Positions 48,064 to 61,140 of a DNA stretch of 64,000 bases are shown piece by piece. The position numbers and the translations under genes are program-made. The notes beneath the pieces are model-generated. The model had not been told where the DNA came from and did not search any database. It saw nothing but the letters and a program-made list of their open reading frames with translations. This DNA comes from Dryas octopetala (taxonomy: Eukaryota > Streptophyta > Magnoliopsida > Rosales > Rosaceae). The DNA is taken from the NCBI GenBank assembly GCA_963921425.1, contig OY992832.1, positions 7,068,001-7,132,000 of the forward strand. Reading direction: 5' to 3'. Numbering within the stretch: position 1 is the first letter of the stretch; each line of letters starts with the position of its first letter.

Positions 48064-50036
48064 CATATCATACTCGCTTTCCATATTTGTATTCACAGCT
48101 CATAAGTACTGGTGCCACTAATCTATTACACCTCTGTATATGCTAATGAACTTAAATTGCTCGTGCAACTACAGATTCATTGCTTTGTTTGCCATAAGTA
48201 CCTCTGGGGAATAAGCCATGCTTTGAAAATTCAAAGTAAAGATGTAAGAGAGAGAGAGGTTATAACCTCATTATAACCTAATTAGATGATCATACTTAGA
48301 TCATTTTTTTGTTCGATAAGAAATCATATTTACCTCATTATAAGACTCATTTTGAGAACATGAAGTTTAAAGAAAAGGTTAGGAGATTTTTATTGTAGTT
48401 ATTAAAATTTTACATTACTGGCATAGTTATTCAAATCTGTCACCTATTTCTCGAGCACAGAATCTTTTTCAATTTGAGATGGATCGAATCATTGACAAAA
48501 GTCAAAGAACAAGAATGGGGTGCATTGTCTAATGTAATGGAAAAAGTCTCAGGTTGTGAAACAGAGATCTCAATTTTGAGTCCGATGCTGTCTATATATA
48601 CTTTATGTGTTGGTTTTGACCGACAATGTTAGTTTTGTATCCATGTCTCGCAACCCCTAAAGACTCACCTAAACATGAGAATTGTAAGGTACTGTTTTAC
48701 TAAATAGTTTCTTTAATCTTTATGTTGTTTTTTTGGTTAAATTGGAAGAGATTGAACCTTTTAACATGTTCTAACCCTAACCAGTTAACTCATCTTTCCT
48801 CACCACTTGTGCTAACCTCAACTATCAAAAAGAATTTCTGTGATTTACAACTAAAAAATATGTACTAAAATTGAGGTGTTTCAATTGTCTTAAAATACTA
48901 ACACCATCCGCAGCAGTTGAGGGGTTTTAATTATATCAAAATACCAAAGCTACTAATAAGATTGTCAATTATATTTTAACAAAAATGCTTAATACCCTAA
49001 CTATTTTAAATACTAACACTATTCATCAAGGAAACAATCAACTATGTACTTAACTATTACTGCAGGTGATTAATATGTATGTAAATTACCCATTTCTCAT
49101 ATATCTTAAGAGTTCATTTGACAATCTTTTTTATTTTCTTAGTTAAAGAAAAAATGAGATTAAATGCAAGAATTGAGAAATGAATTTCTTTTCCCCTTCT
49201 TTTGCAATATGTATTCTTATATTTCTGGTTGAGCTAGATGATATAGAGTAAATAAATTGTAGCAACTTTATTTTCCAAATTAAAATTTTCTGGTATGCAA
49301 GTTCAATGAGTGCCTACGTGCATGGGCATTATATAGAACCTAGTCAGGCCTCCTTCCAAGCTACCAAGAAAAATAACAAATCCAGGTATAAATAAGTAAC
49401 GGCCGACAGTGCACCGAGCAGCTGCCATGTGGTGCAAGCTTGGAAGGCAAAAAAGAAGAAGCTAGCTAGCTGGCTAGGATGCTAAAGGCCGAGTGACAAA
49501 CATGGCTTGCACCAAGTGAATGCCAACACCTGGCATATATGGACTTAGAGATGCTAGAGAGAAGGGAACCAAGAAGAGAACAAACGAGGAGACAACCAGC
49601 CGATCGATCCCTATTCACTCCAATCCATGCGGGAATCAAAAGCAGACACTATCATATATATAATACCATAACATCCATAAAATTAGCTAGCTAGGCCCCC
49701 AATGGCTTCACTTCTTTATCATTTATATTTCACTTGTTTATCATTACCAAGAAAGCAAACACTTCATTCATGGCACTACGCATTATGCAAAGCACGTAAA
49801 TCCAAAAAGCAAACGGCTCATGTCCAATATTTATATGGAAGATGCAAATTGACAACCAAACACAAGCACTGAAATAGAGAAGCAGCAAGTTAATAATAAT
49901 GCAATGCAAGCAATAGTAATTATATTGTGTGAAGAAAAAGAAAATATTATATTATGCAAATTAAAAAGAGTGATGAATCAGATTGTTGAAGGTTACCAGA
50001 AAGAAGATGGGCAGGGCAGCCAACAAGAACTAGTGA

Positions 50037-51485
50037 TCAGTTCTTTGCTTTTCCCTTGTGGTCTGAGTGCCGGCTTCCGTCGCCGTACAGTGGTTGCAAG
50101 CGGCGATCAAACACAGATGGGAACTGATGGTGGTGGTGGTGGTGGTGGTGATTCTCCATGGTTGGAGCAGTGGAGGCCGCCGTGGCCGCCGGAGCTCCGA
50201 GGAAGAAGGGTACATTGGATCCGTCTATAGGAGAAAACCTCTGAAAGTGAGGCAAAAGAGACGGTGATGATGAATTGGACTGAAGGGTCCCCCTATTGAA
50301 ACCAGCAAGGCCGCCGGAAGAGATTGAGAAGTTGAGGTTGTAGTCTCCCCCGCCGCCGACATTGGGCTGCGCCGCCGACGCAACGGGGATGAGATGGTCG
50401 GGAACAAACGAGAAATGCTGCAGCTCCCCGTGACTGTCTCCAGAGACACTGAACATTGTCTGCGGAAGCGAATTCATTTGCCCTGAAAACCCAGAAGATT
50501 GATGGGCCCGGGAGGACGAAGACAGCCCTAGTAGCCCCGGGTTGAAGTAGTCCATGGGTGCTGCAGCCACCGCCGCTGCCGCCGCCTTGTGGAACAGACT
50601 ATGCTCGCCGCCATCCGGGTTTTGCTGATTGGGACTATTGGTACTGTTGTTGTTAGGCACATTGCCGATTCCAGCAGTGAGAAGCTCAGTGAAAGAAGCG
50701 TTGTTGTTATGGGAAATGGGGTTCATGTTTTGGTGCTGGTGAGCATTCATGCGAGACGACTCATTCTCTTTCTCCTTCTCCTTGGCCGCTCTCTCCCGGG
50801 CTCGTTCCCGGGCCTTGACCCGGTTCACCCGAATCTCGGACCGGGACAGAGACAACCCGGATCCCTTGCTTGTCTCGGAATTACTACTGCAAGCAGATTT
50901 GGACAAAGAAAGGTTCTGGTTCTGATTCTGGTTTTGCTGCTGCTGATGATGGTGATGGTGATAATTATTGGGGTCGCAATCGAGCTCAACCTCATGTTCG
51001 CTGCTCGCCCTCTTCTCGTCGCTGAGCTGCTTCGGGGTATCTGGGAAAGAGTTGTTCAAAGAAGGAAGCTCGGCTATGGCATCCGCAGCCGCTTTGATCA
51101 GCCACTCCACTGCTTTACTGGGCTGGTCATAACCCAGCCGATCTTGAAGATCGTAGAACTGAATGGCGGTGGTAACCGACAACCGGACCCTCCGGTCTCT
51201 TAATCCCTTTGAAGTCCACACCTTGCTGTGCCGATCTTTGCCGCCGGAGGCTCGCGAAACCCTGATTATACGCGAGTGGTGCCACCCGTGAAGACGGTTA
51301 CCAGCGTTGGCTCCGCCGCCAGCAGCAGCCCTTTTGAGGTCTCCGTCTTCTTCGTCATCTGGGTAGTGGTCACCACCGCCAGCACCGCCGCCGCCCTTTG
51401 GGCCTATCCTGTTAGAGTCGCCTCTGCCGCCATTTCCAATTCGTGGGTACTTACAGGCCTGTGCTTGAATCTCCTCCACCTCCAT
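50037..51485 (-). CDS. TCP2: CIN-class TCP transcription factor, TCP2/TCP24-like
   Basis: Single coding exon, 482 residues, ATG at 51485. The TCP DNA-binding/dimerisation domain covers about 82-140 ([20 protein letters not shown], then [20 protein letters not shown]). An Arg-rich R domain lies at ~215-240 ([20 protein letters not shown]), which among CIN TCPs marks the TCP2/TCP24 branch. A conserved RGTLQSN motif at 398-404 encodes the miR319 target. His, Gln/Asn and Ala homopolymers (~176-191, Ala run near 325, His run near 444-452) are typical low-complexity linkers. CIN TCPs promote cell differentiation and limit leaf-margin growth. The gene is probably controlled after transcription by miR319 and has a long, spliced leader. 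TCP24 is the alternative orthology; synteny with At4g18390 favours TCP2. Confidence 0.93.
   Translation of the reverse strand: MEVEEIQAQACKYPRIGNGGRGDSNRIGPKGGGGAGGGDHYPDDEEDGDLKRAAAGGGANAGNRLHGWHHSRIIRVSRASGGKDRHSKVWTSKGLRDRRVRLSVTTAIQFYDLQDRLGYDQPSKAVEWLIKAAADAIAELPSLNNSFPDTPKQLSDEKRASSEHEVELDCDPNNYHHHHHQQQQNQNQNQNLSLSKSACSSNSETSKGSGLSLSRSEIRVNRVKARERARERAAKEKEKENESSRMNAHQHQNMNPISHNNNASFTELLTAGIGNVPNNNSTNSPNQQNPDGGEHSLFHKAAAAAVAAAPMDYFNPGLLGLSSSSRAHQSSGFSGQMNSLPQTMFSVSGDSHGELQHFSFVPDHLIPVASAAQPNVGGGGDYNLNFSISSGGLAGFNRGTLQSNSSSPSLLPHFQRFSPIDGSNVPFFLGAPAATAASTAPTMENHHHHHHHHQFPSVFDRRLQPLYGDGSRHSDHKGKAKN
50275..50295 (-). promoter_or_regulatory. miR319 target site in the TCP coding sequence
   Basis: The plus strand reads TTGGACTGAAGGGTCCCCCT, matching miR319 (TTGGACTGAAGGGAGCTCCC plus T) over its first 13 bases and again near the end. 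The mRNA therefore carries AGGGGGACCCUUCAGUCCAA, the site conserved in miR319-regulated TCPs. It encodes the RGTLQS motif. Pairing is perfect across the seed and cleavage position, with mismatches in the 3' half of the miRNA. Confidence 0.93.
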
Positions 51486-51595
51486 AGCACTTTCATGCCT
51501 TTCTCAAACAAAGACTCATTCAAAATGCAAGAACCCCTCTTTGCCCTTTTGCTGTTTTGCCTCTTTCTTATCCTTGCAGCTCTCTCTATGTCTCC

Positions 51596-51626
<31 letters not shown>

Positions 51627-53385
51627 AGCTGCACGTAGCTCGGTCTAGGTGTGGTTAGAGTGGTGCAGGTGGGGTTGCTGTGTCCTATGCTGCATTGATG
51701 ACGATAATTCAGAGACTACTTTGGCTCTGTGTGTGTAGTGATGAAAAGGCCTTTTTTTACGCTGTGATATATCACGGTCTAAGTCAGGGGGCTCTCGTTT
51801 AAGCTTTTTGCAGCTTGCAGAGTGCTTTCAAAAGCAAACCAAAGCCTGCACAATTTTTAGTCTCTCTCTCTCTCTCTCAGCCCCAGCCCTGCAAACCCAC
51901 AAAGCAAAACAACAATTAAAATTATTATTATATATAATAGAGAAGAATGATAATATAAAAGCATTTCAGATGCCTAATACGTACACATTACCCTCTTAAA
52001 GGCTCACATCAAAGACCACAGCTTCAGAGATCTAACTTTTGTACAACAAACACAGACACAGCCTAAACCTAACAAAAGGTTTTAAAGAAGATGAGCTTTA
52101 AATAGAACCAAAGTAGAAACAAAAAAGAAAGACCCTCCCTCATAAACCTTTGGTGTATGTAAGCCCTTTACTGCTTCAGATTCAAGCTGAAGCAGAAACA
52201 GTAAATTGCATACAAGTCACCGATCTGAGCTGTGAGCCCAACCCTTCGGAGCTTCCTAGTATTTAAAGCTTTGGCTGGTCCTAAAAATGCCAGACATATT
52301 CTCAGCTCACGCCACTACTAAGCTTAAAACACATTAAACAATGAGGAAAAGAAAAGGATAATTGTTAATTTAAAATGTGAAAAATACAAACCTTGAACAA
52401 TGTTGGGTTTTGATTTGGTACAGGTGTCAAGCCCTCTGATTGTTGCAACTTACAAGTACAGCTAAACGTAGAGCACTGTGATTCTTTGTCTGCAGATTCA
52501 TAAGCAATTGAGATATAAGTGTCCAAAGCTCACAGATCTGTGCACTAAACCTTCGTGGGATCAGTTCCTTTGCTGCAAAACCAACAAATCAAACAAAATC
52601 TCAGATTCTTATCCTTCCCATTGCCTCCCCTAGCTCTAATCTCAACCCCATATTACTTATAAACATACTTTAATAATAATAGCAATTAAAGCAGTAAAAT
52701 TAATTGAAGCTCAATCAATAAATTAAAGTTGGGTCATTTTCTGAGATCAGCTTATTGAAAGATGAATTTAACAAATAAAAGCATATAAAATTTGAAGATT
52801 TCCAAGCTGGAAGAAAGATGGGTGCAATGGTAAAAAGCAAGAAAATGAGACAAGACTGAAGAGATATTGACCTAAAAACTTCCCAAGTTGGAGTTTTGGA
52901 GTTTCTAGCTCCCACTACTATTAGGCTTTGCAAGAATTAGGCTTTAGACACAGCTCCAGACTCCCAGTAAAGGTCAGAACTCATCATAACTAACCTAAAC
53001 AAAGAACCCCAAAAATGGAAAAGCAAAAAAACATCCTAGCTTTATTTGTAGAAAGTTGAAAAATTGAAGGAAAAGGACTCACAGAAGCTACGCATGTGCG
53101 TGTTCTATCTTTGTGAGTTTAGAATTGTAGATGGGTTGTGAGGTGAGAGTGAGTGGTGTTTGGCGGGTAAGAAAATAATCAGAAATGGAAGGAAATTGAA
53201 AACAAAATTACAAAATAGGAAGTGGGAAATTGATGTGGAGTGGAGGGAGAGGTTTGAAACTAAAAGGTGGAGTTGAAGGGTTAAGTAGTAGAAGTAGGAG
53301 AAGTGGTAGAAGAAGAGAAGTGAAGCAGTGAGAGAAGTGGTGTTTCCTTCTTCCCCATTTGAGCAAATCACCGGGCTTATCGGGA
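51486..53385 (-). other. Probable spliced 5' leader of the TCP gene
   Basis: On the minus strand, good splice sites suggest leader exons ~53385-53083 (donor GTGAGT), 52572-52392 (acceptor TTTTGCAG, donor AAG|GTTTGT) and 51845-51486 (acceptor TTGTGCAG). The last includes a (CT)n run at 51597-51622 close to the ATG. Exon ends are inferred from sequence alone. Confidence 0.45.
51597..51622. repeat. (GA)n microsatellite in the TCP leader
   Basis: Thirteen GA units on the plus strand, CT on the transcript strand, about 110 bp before the TCP ATG. Confidence 0.9.
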
Positions 53386-53414
53386 AAGGACAGCACACAG
53401 CGCCGTTCTCTCCA

Positions 53415-53422
53415 CTTTATAG
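53415..53422 (-). promoter_or_regulatory. Candidate TATA box of the TCP gene
   Basis: Minus-strand CTATAAAG, the best TATA match upstream of the CT-rich leader; transcription would begin near 53385. Single-motif evidence. Confidence 0.4.
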
Positions 53423-56400
53423 ATACACACTCTCGTCTCTCCTTTTTGCCCCTCCTTCTCTCCCTTTTTACTCTAATTGCCCTTCTCTTTTAATTATTAC
53501 ATGCAATTTTTTTTTTTGGACTAATTATAAATTCCAACAAGAAATGAACAAATAAAAAAGAGAATGGATAACCTCACCAAATTTGTTTGTTAAATTTTGC
53601 TCACCATATACTACAAGAGTCTCTTATTTATTTAATTATTTGTTTATTCTGAAATTAATTTATTTTTAGTTTTGGATAAGAATCATAAGATACTACCATG
53701 TGAGAAACATTAATTATAGAATGTGAAAATTTGATGACTATAGCATTGTTCAATTAAAAATGATATTTTGTCATTTCTTTCATTTGAAGGAATGAGTAGC
53801 TTTGATTTCAACTAATTAAGGTCAAATGCTCACTTTCTCCCTACAAGGCCATTTCAATTTAGTAATGAGCAACAAAATAATATGCAATCTTTGGACCATA
53901 TATCTACTTATAACATAAGAATGCGAGAGTAAACTAAAAATAAATAAATGATAGATAGAGCATCTAACTCATTATATTTTAATTCAATTTAAAGTTATGA
54001 TCTCAAATCTGCTACCTACATACTAAGTGGTTGAAACCATAATTAATTTCAAATATTGGGAGTGAACATAGCCAGTTGAGCACAAGTCATGCACAAACCA
54101 ACTGTGCTTTGTGCAAGTACCATCATTTTCCTACTTAAATTTAACTCTTCCATGCACCATAACATTTTTCGTTGTACTTAACTACTAATAAAGTCGATAA
54201 AAGATATTAATTAAACCTAAAACATATGTGTTTGATCTACTAATTAAACAAGGTTTGTAAATACTTAATTCTCAGTCAATTTCTTATAACTCTTCCATGC
54301 ATGCAGTGCATCATATGGCTCATCTTATTTCGCTTTGATTTGATCACATATATATCATCTATAATTAGATCTAGCTAGCCTTGCATTGTTTAGCTTTATC
54401 TTTTTCCTCCTATCTAGCATTACACTGGCACAATTACGTACAGTTTCATTTATGATCATAGGGGTCAGTGATCAATAAAATGTGTACTTAGTTTTTATAT
54501 TTATACACATTAATATGTGTTGCTTCCAGACCTACCATAATTCCACTACTGCCTCTTGTTATTTGGACAGAGGCACAGGGTTTCCAAACCTATATATCCT
54601 TCTTTTTTCTTTTTTCTTTTTTCTTTTTTCTTTTTTCTTTAGGGAAAGGGGAAGGACAAGACTGGAATTTTGTAATGTGTGCGGAGATAAAGTGCTCTAT
54701 CATCACAACTGGGAACACCTACAGATAGTTACCCTAATTTCTTAAGTAAAGATTACCAAATTCACATCTATTTACATTGGGTATGTTTCAATATGAGAAA
54801 AGTTCGATCTTATTTGCTTTTAGATTGTGTTATGGGCATTTTTATTTAGCCTCTGACAATTGCGTGTATAAAAATTACAAAATATTCAGTTTGGTGAACA
54901 ATTGCATTTTCTTCATTTTGAAAATGCAAACTTTTTTAATGGTGAAGAATAAATTCTATTAATACAGATTTTGAACTAGAAACAAAAACTAGATTTAGTC
55001 TCTTAAACCCAAAAAGAATATCAAAAGTCACAATTGTACCATTTATTTTCAGTATTATTAGTGATCTCTATCTCATATATATGTCTGAAGAGAAAGTAGG
55101 TAGTCATGGCTTCCCACTATTGAAGTGCAACCCATGTTATATATGGGTTACCTCTGGAAATTTAGGTTGCAATATATGATATATATCCATTCTCTCTGTT
55201 AAAATATCTGAATATTGTACCAAAAAGTTGAACCTCATTGAGTGCACGTAATGAGAACACTTTAGGTCCCCTAATTAAATAAGCAAGAAAATCCATAGGG
55301 TTTCTCTGACTCCAAAATCAGATACAAAGTTTACAAACTTTAATTATTACAAATATATATATACATTAGCTGTCATCTTAACCAGAAACAAGTTTGCCTG
55401 CATATGCTAATTAAACCAAATAATGATCCACTCAAAAAAATCTGACTTTGAAATTACGCAGAGTTATAAATTTGAAGCTGTTTAGCTATATTTCATTATT
55501 TCTAATACTGCAGTAAAGGCATTGACCAAAATCAATATTTGTGTGAGGGGTCTGCTGCCTCAATTATTTTCATGTGGATTAATTGATTTGTAGGTGGTAC
55601 TCTGGAGTTATTTCATTGTCATTCATACGTCTAGTGAAAAGCAGAGGGGGTACATAGCAGTACTCCTACTTACTACTCTATATGTAGACATGTAGACCAA
55701 TTACAAAGATTAGTCCTCTCAGTCTCAGCTGATCTTAATTGGTTGTAAAGTTCTTAATTTTGGGTTGAATAGAGGACTTTTAATTGTGAAGTTTCAAACT
55801 TTTCAGCATTGAACCTGGCTTAGCTAGCTAGCTCTCTCCTTTTCTGCACTACTAAAGCTACAGCTACATCTTGGCCAAAATGTAGAACCCAATTACAATA
55901 ACCAATTGAGGATCTCTAACAGTACCCAATTAGTTAGTATCTGAACCTAATTAATTAGTGTATGAAATGGTAGGATTGTAATTGTAAGTTAATTAGGAGG
56001 GTTATTAGTGCTGAGGATGACAACAAGGATACAGCACCAACAAGCTCCCCAAAAATGATGTTGTGGAAGAAATAAAGGCCTTTCCCACCACCCAAATGTC
56101 GAGTTGAGAACTCACTTACTCACTCTCCCAACTAATTAATCAGCCTTTAAAGAAAGAGTCTTTTTGGGGTGGGTTTAATTGGTATTTAATTCAATTAATA
56201 GTATATTGAAGCAAGGATTTGAGGGCATTTAAGATTTAATTAATGTGATAAGACTTAATGGTCCGTACGAGTAATGATGTGTCTCTTTCCTACCCATCCT
56301 TAATATATAATATAATAATGTATTTAGATCATATGGAAGGTATCAGCATTCGATGGGACATATATGGAAGCAGCAGCAGAAACCCACTATATATATATCA

Positions 56401-58609
56401 TTTATACTTATATAAATCTCTTTGCTGGAAAACAAAGTAGCAATAGGAGAGACCAATTATTTGATCACTCCCCTTAAGGAATAAAAAATCTACATTACAG
56501 AAAAGAAAAATATATATGTTATTATATCATTTACCACAGTTAATTGTCTTGATTTGGTTAAATATTTTTTTTTTTCTAGCCATGGAATTGATGACATAAG
56601 TTCTTGTAGTATTGAATCTAAAAAAAAAAAATTTAATTGTAGTATTCTTATATGGCACTATGGCAGGAACAATGTTTATTTGAAAACGTATGTGTTTGAT
56701 GATGCAAAATCCTACAAAGATCCTACATGCAGGCCATTGGTTTGTGTAAATCAATGTAATTGAGATCTTATAGTAGAATATGATAAAAACAATTGTATGA
56801 TTTGTCAGACCAAAAAAAAATTGTATGATTTACAAACAATAAAATATGCTTTGGATCCCAAATAATATATTATTACACATGTTATTATTTTAATTATTGT
56901 GAAATAAATAATTCTTAGGGTGGATTATGTATGAATCATTGAAATATTAACACATCATTTAATATTTAAATTTGAGATTTATAACACTGTTCAAATATTA
57001 ATATGTGTATTGCTATGTCATTTAGTGAATTAATTTCATAAATAAATTTAATGACTCTTAACACTATTTTTAAAAGAAGACCGTGATGTTGAATAGAGTG
57101 AAATTAGCATTTAAAATGCAGGTGTTGATTAATGTTTCATTCAGAGTGAACAATATTCTGACAACAAGCCAAAGTTGTAGATTTAGAAAATTTCAGAACT
57201 TTGTATCACATACTGTCCTGTTACCTTGTATCGTCTTGACCTTATGAATAAATTATATTGAAATTTGAAAACCATAACAAGCTTGAATTGTATAATTAGT
57301 ATATGCAAAATCCATTAATATAAATTATATAAGCATAAGAAAACCACATTCTTGACTTTGACCAATGGATATATCTTGATAGTTAAAGTCAAAAGTGTCA
57401 CTTCCTCCTAACTTCTAGTGTCAATGCAATCAATATTTGACCATTTAAATTTTAAATGGTGGCAAAGGAACATGGAAGGATACCACAATGAATTGGTCGC
57501 TTAGCAACGAGATCCCGCAACTATTATTTTATCTTTTCGATTTTAATGAATGTGGTAATACTACACTAGTTCTTTTTTTTTTGACCAATTGTAATACTAC
57601 ACTTGTTCACATGTGAATATTTAACATAAATACGAAACTATAGTTTATTTAACAAATAATTTGATAATTTAGTAAACCCAAATTTAGGAAACCAGTTGAT
57701 GCTTCTAAAATTATTGGTAAAGTGTATAAAAATTGACACCATATAAAACAGTAGAAGGCATGAAAATCATAATTCATGCCATTGCCATCCTTGTGGCAGT
57801 AGTACTAGCTGTAGAGAATATTAATGAAATAATTATTAATTCTTTAATTTTATTTGATTAAAACTGAATCACATAGAGGGTTATATGCTTTAATTTGGTT
57901 AATGTGAGACAGCTCAGTGGTTAATCCAACTTTGGATTCAATTAATATAAATAGACTAATATCCTCCCCATTCCCTATCCAATATAAACAAAAAAAATAA
58001 AAGCATCATGAAAATGGGTTCATAGTACATACTTGGTCCAATATATTGTTACAAAATTACACATAGAAATTGTGAAAATAAGGAAAATGGCAGCTAGAGT
58101 TGGTACAGATATATATATACCATGACTAATGACTGACACTAGGTAGCTAAGATAGCTTATCGAAATTAATCCGACAGTAATTAGCAAAAACGAAATGAAC
58201 ATGTTGCATTAATTTAGTGCAAAAACTTGATTCTCGTAGCTCCATGCTCAATCACTTGCCGGGTAAAAAGAAGCCAAGATTAAATTAATCGCCCTAAAAA
58301 CCCACTTTCCTGCACTCGTTCCTTTATGATACATCTGATATAATATAATATAGAGATGGACAAAGAAAGACATTAAATTTAGTACTAAACAAAAAGCAAA
58401 TACAAATTTAGATGTACTGATTATGATAAATTAAGCAAGCAATTGAGAAGTAAAGCTAAGTAGGAAGTGGGTTTGTGCCAATGTGCCATTGTGGTGGTTG
58501 GTTCGAGTTAATCTTATGGTCCAAGTTGAATATTGTGGGTGACAGAGTTTGTGACACGCTCGAGAGAGAGAGAGAAAGGGCAGGTGGGTGGGTACAGGGG
58601 AGGCAGGGG
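53423..58609. other. Gene-poor region upstream of the TCP gene
   Basis: AT-rich, with a (CTTTTTT)n array at 54602-54640, poly-A/T tracts (53507-53518, 56564-56576, 56619-56630) and scattered TA runs. ORFs (54482-54745, 56554-56763) have no domains. May hold distal TCP control elements; no gene seen. Confidence 0.5.
54602..54640. repeat. (CTTTTTT)n heptanucleotide array
   Basis: Five full 7-base units plus a partial unit. Confidence 0.9.
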
Positions 58610-58698
58610 CACGTGTCGTGGTCTAAGCATCAATATTGGGTTGGCTGAGTTTTCGATGAGTGGATGAGCTTCAGAGACCAGAGCACGTGTCACGGTCT
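58610..58698. promoter_or_regulatory. Duplicated ABRE/G-box block
   Basis: GCACGTGTCGTGGTCT (58610-58625) and GCACGTGTCACGGTCT (58683-58698) are direct repeats 73 bp apart, each with a G-box plus the ACGTGTC ABRE core. A GA tract and G-rich stretch lie just upstream (58562-58608), and a CT-rich stretch follows. No coding gene starts nearby, so the regulated gene is unknown. Confidence 0.4.
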
Positions 58699-61140
58699 TC
58701 GTGATCCACTGTGAACCAGTACTCCTCCACTATGCTGCTTTGCCTTAATTTGCTTTCTTTCTTACTTATTCTGCTCTCTCTTTCTTGCTTTCTATAATTC
58801 TATCTTTCCTTTCCCCATCATCTTTGTACTTTCTTTGCCTTTGCTTCATTCCTACCCCTTTGGCTCTTTTACTTTTCCACTCTGCAAATTGCAAAATCAA
58901 TTATTTAGGTCATACGTACACAGCATACTAAAATAGTTTAGTAGGTCAAAGACAACATCATGTCTTGTCTGAATATATAGATCCATTAATTTTCTTGTGG
59001 ATATATCATTCAAATCAACGCAATATTTACAGTGTGAAAAGGTAAATCCGATAACATTTAAGAGTTAAAAATCAATTTGGTCAAACACGCATGATGCAGC
59101 TGCATGTATATATCATATCATTGAATATATATCACATCGATCATATTATATGCATTTTCAAATAGGGAAAGTAGAATTGTCGATGGAATTAGTAATTCTG
59201 TGTAACTAAAATTTGAGTGGGTAAAAACTAAAAAGCCATGTCTTGTGCTGAACCAGGGGCTCATCGGCCAATCCAAAGCCCCAACAAAAAGCTTCTTTAA
59301 TTTAGGTTGATGGGGCATGCGCCATATATGCTTTGGATGGATCTAAATTTTACCACAGCCAAACAATTCAAACATGCTCAATGATGTACACAGTACAGAA
59401 CAACCTAATAATTAATTTTATTATATGATTATATTCTTTTTTAATCCTAATAATGGTCTGCGGCACAGTGATACTTCTTTTTATGGGAGATTACAGCTCA
59501 TATCTAAAGTTGGGTTTACCCTTTTTTAGGAGATGGAAAGATGCATTAACACCATTAATTAAGATGCATTAATAGTACTTTTCATACGGGTTAATGACCG
59601 ACACACAAGTTTGAACCTTCGATTCAAAACCAATTGTTTACCAATAATTAAAAACCCCAAAATGGTAATTGTGTCGCCCTTGCAAATCCGTATAGAAGAA
59701 AAGGCCAGGTTCTTTGACAACATGATTAATATCCTATGTCATTTTCTAAAAGAAAAAATCTAAATTTAGGACTATCTTTTTTTTTATAACGAGCGTAAAC
59801 ATTCATCTCTCACATTATATGACGAGAAATAAAATAGAAAAATCTTTTCTTAAAGATACAATACAATTGAATTAAAAAAAAAAAATGTAGGTTGCCAATT
59901 TGAGAAAAATGGGATGAGTACGTGAAGGCTACAAAACTAGTGGTCGGTTCACTCCTAGAAAGGCTAGAAATAAATAAATAAAATAATACCTCCCAAGTCC
60001 CACCCAGATATTTTTCTGGTTTGGTAGAGAGAGAGAGAGAGAGCAAAATGATATGAAATGAAATGGTTTACAATTATTTACACCAAGTGGGTTGAACATC
60101 AAGTTCAACTCTCGGATAAGCCTACAAAGTTGACTATTTCCTGAGGCTCACTCAGGGGTTTTCTGCTTTTGTATGTAGTAAAAAAAAATGGACCATGCAT
60201 TTGCGTGGTTATATACATATATAAATATATAGGCTTTCAAAATCATGAGTCGGACCGAGAGAGATGAGGTCAAGTGAAATGACTCAGATGCATAAATCAT
60301 GGTTATTATGAAATGGCATAGAGTAGATATTTTGGATAGCGTATAGCAGTGTAAATTCTGTGGAAATTCTGTGGGTTAGATTTAGATTCCACAATTCGTT
60401 AACATCTTCTCCTCCTACATCTTTTGACCCCTTCTATATATATCTATATGTCCATCATGTTCTTTCCACATTTATAATCTTAGCTTAATTAGCCGATAAT
60501 TTCCATCATACCGATGAATAATCAATATGAGATAAAACTTAACTATCAATTAAGTGCTACTACAAAACTTAATTTAATTTCTTATTATTCAATAATAGCA
60601 ACTAAAATCCCACTAGTTATCAACAAATTCACCAACCTCATGATTACACATAATGTTGGACGAATATCAATCAACAAGAATCATGATTGAACCATCTTTA
60701 TCATGGACGGGTCTAGCAATTTTAGCCCAAACTGAATCCAAATTGGGCCCAATACTTCTTTTCTTTTCATGAAATTGCATTTGGTGTAAGGATTTTGATT
60801 TACAAGGATCAAGAATCTATTGCTTATTTCAATGGAAATGAATAGCTGGGAATCAGACGAAATGGATTGGTAATTTTTAGGCTGGATGGGTTGAGGTTGG
60901 ATTTGATTCAAGCTTAGGTTCCAATCTTAAAAATGACACCTTGTTTGGTTTTCATGCAAAATAACACCAAGTTTTGAATTAGGTTCAGGTCAAGCTGAAA
61001 AGTTCCACTAAAACAGGAGTTGTTTTGCTGGTATTAACTGAATACAGGTTATAATTAGATTGTTCTCTTGGAGATTGCATTGCCCAATTTTCATGATTCC
61101 CTATTTAAATTATAGTACACATAAATTTCGTAATCATTTT
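58699..61140. other. Gene-poor region before the inositol transporter
   Basis: CT-rich 58740-58870, then AT-rich DNA with a GA run at 60027-60042. Contains the 3' flank of the transporter. No supportable gene or RNA. Confidence 0.5.

Larger units (their letters stand above)
42140..50036. other. Gene-poor region between F-box and TCP genes
   Basis: Contains the rest of the F-box 3' UTR, a 120-bp hairpin at 42671-42790, TA microsatellites at 44254-44276, 45745-45761 and 48042-48063, and poly-A/T tracts (43420-43431, 47599-47616). ORFs here (43306-43587, 46408-46632, 47387-47872) lack domains and codon structure. 49.3-50.0 kb is the downstream side of the minus-strand TCP gene. No further gene is supported. 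Confidence 0.5.

Noticed and set aside
49425..49520. Short inverted repeat GGTGCAAGC/GCTTGCACC
   Set aside because: Nine to ten paired bases over a 65-base loop is within chance expectation.
50589..51203. 204-codon plus-strand frame
   Set aside because: Antisense shadow of the TCP gene, whose protein has unmistakable TCP and R domains.
57905..57945. AGCTCAGTGGTTAA resembling a tRNA box A
   Set aside because: No box B at the right distance and no acceptor stem.
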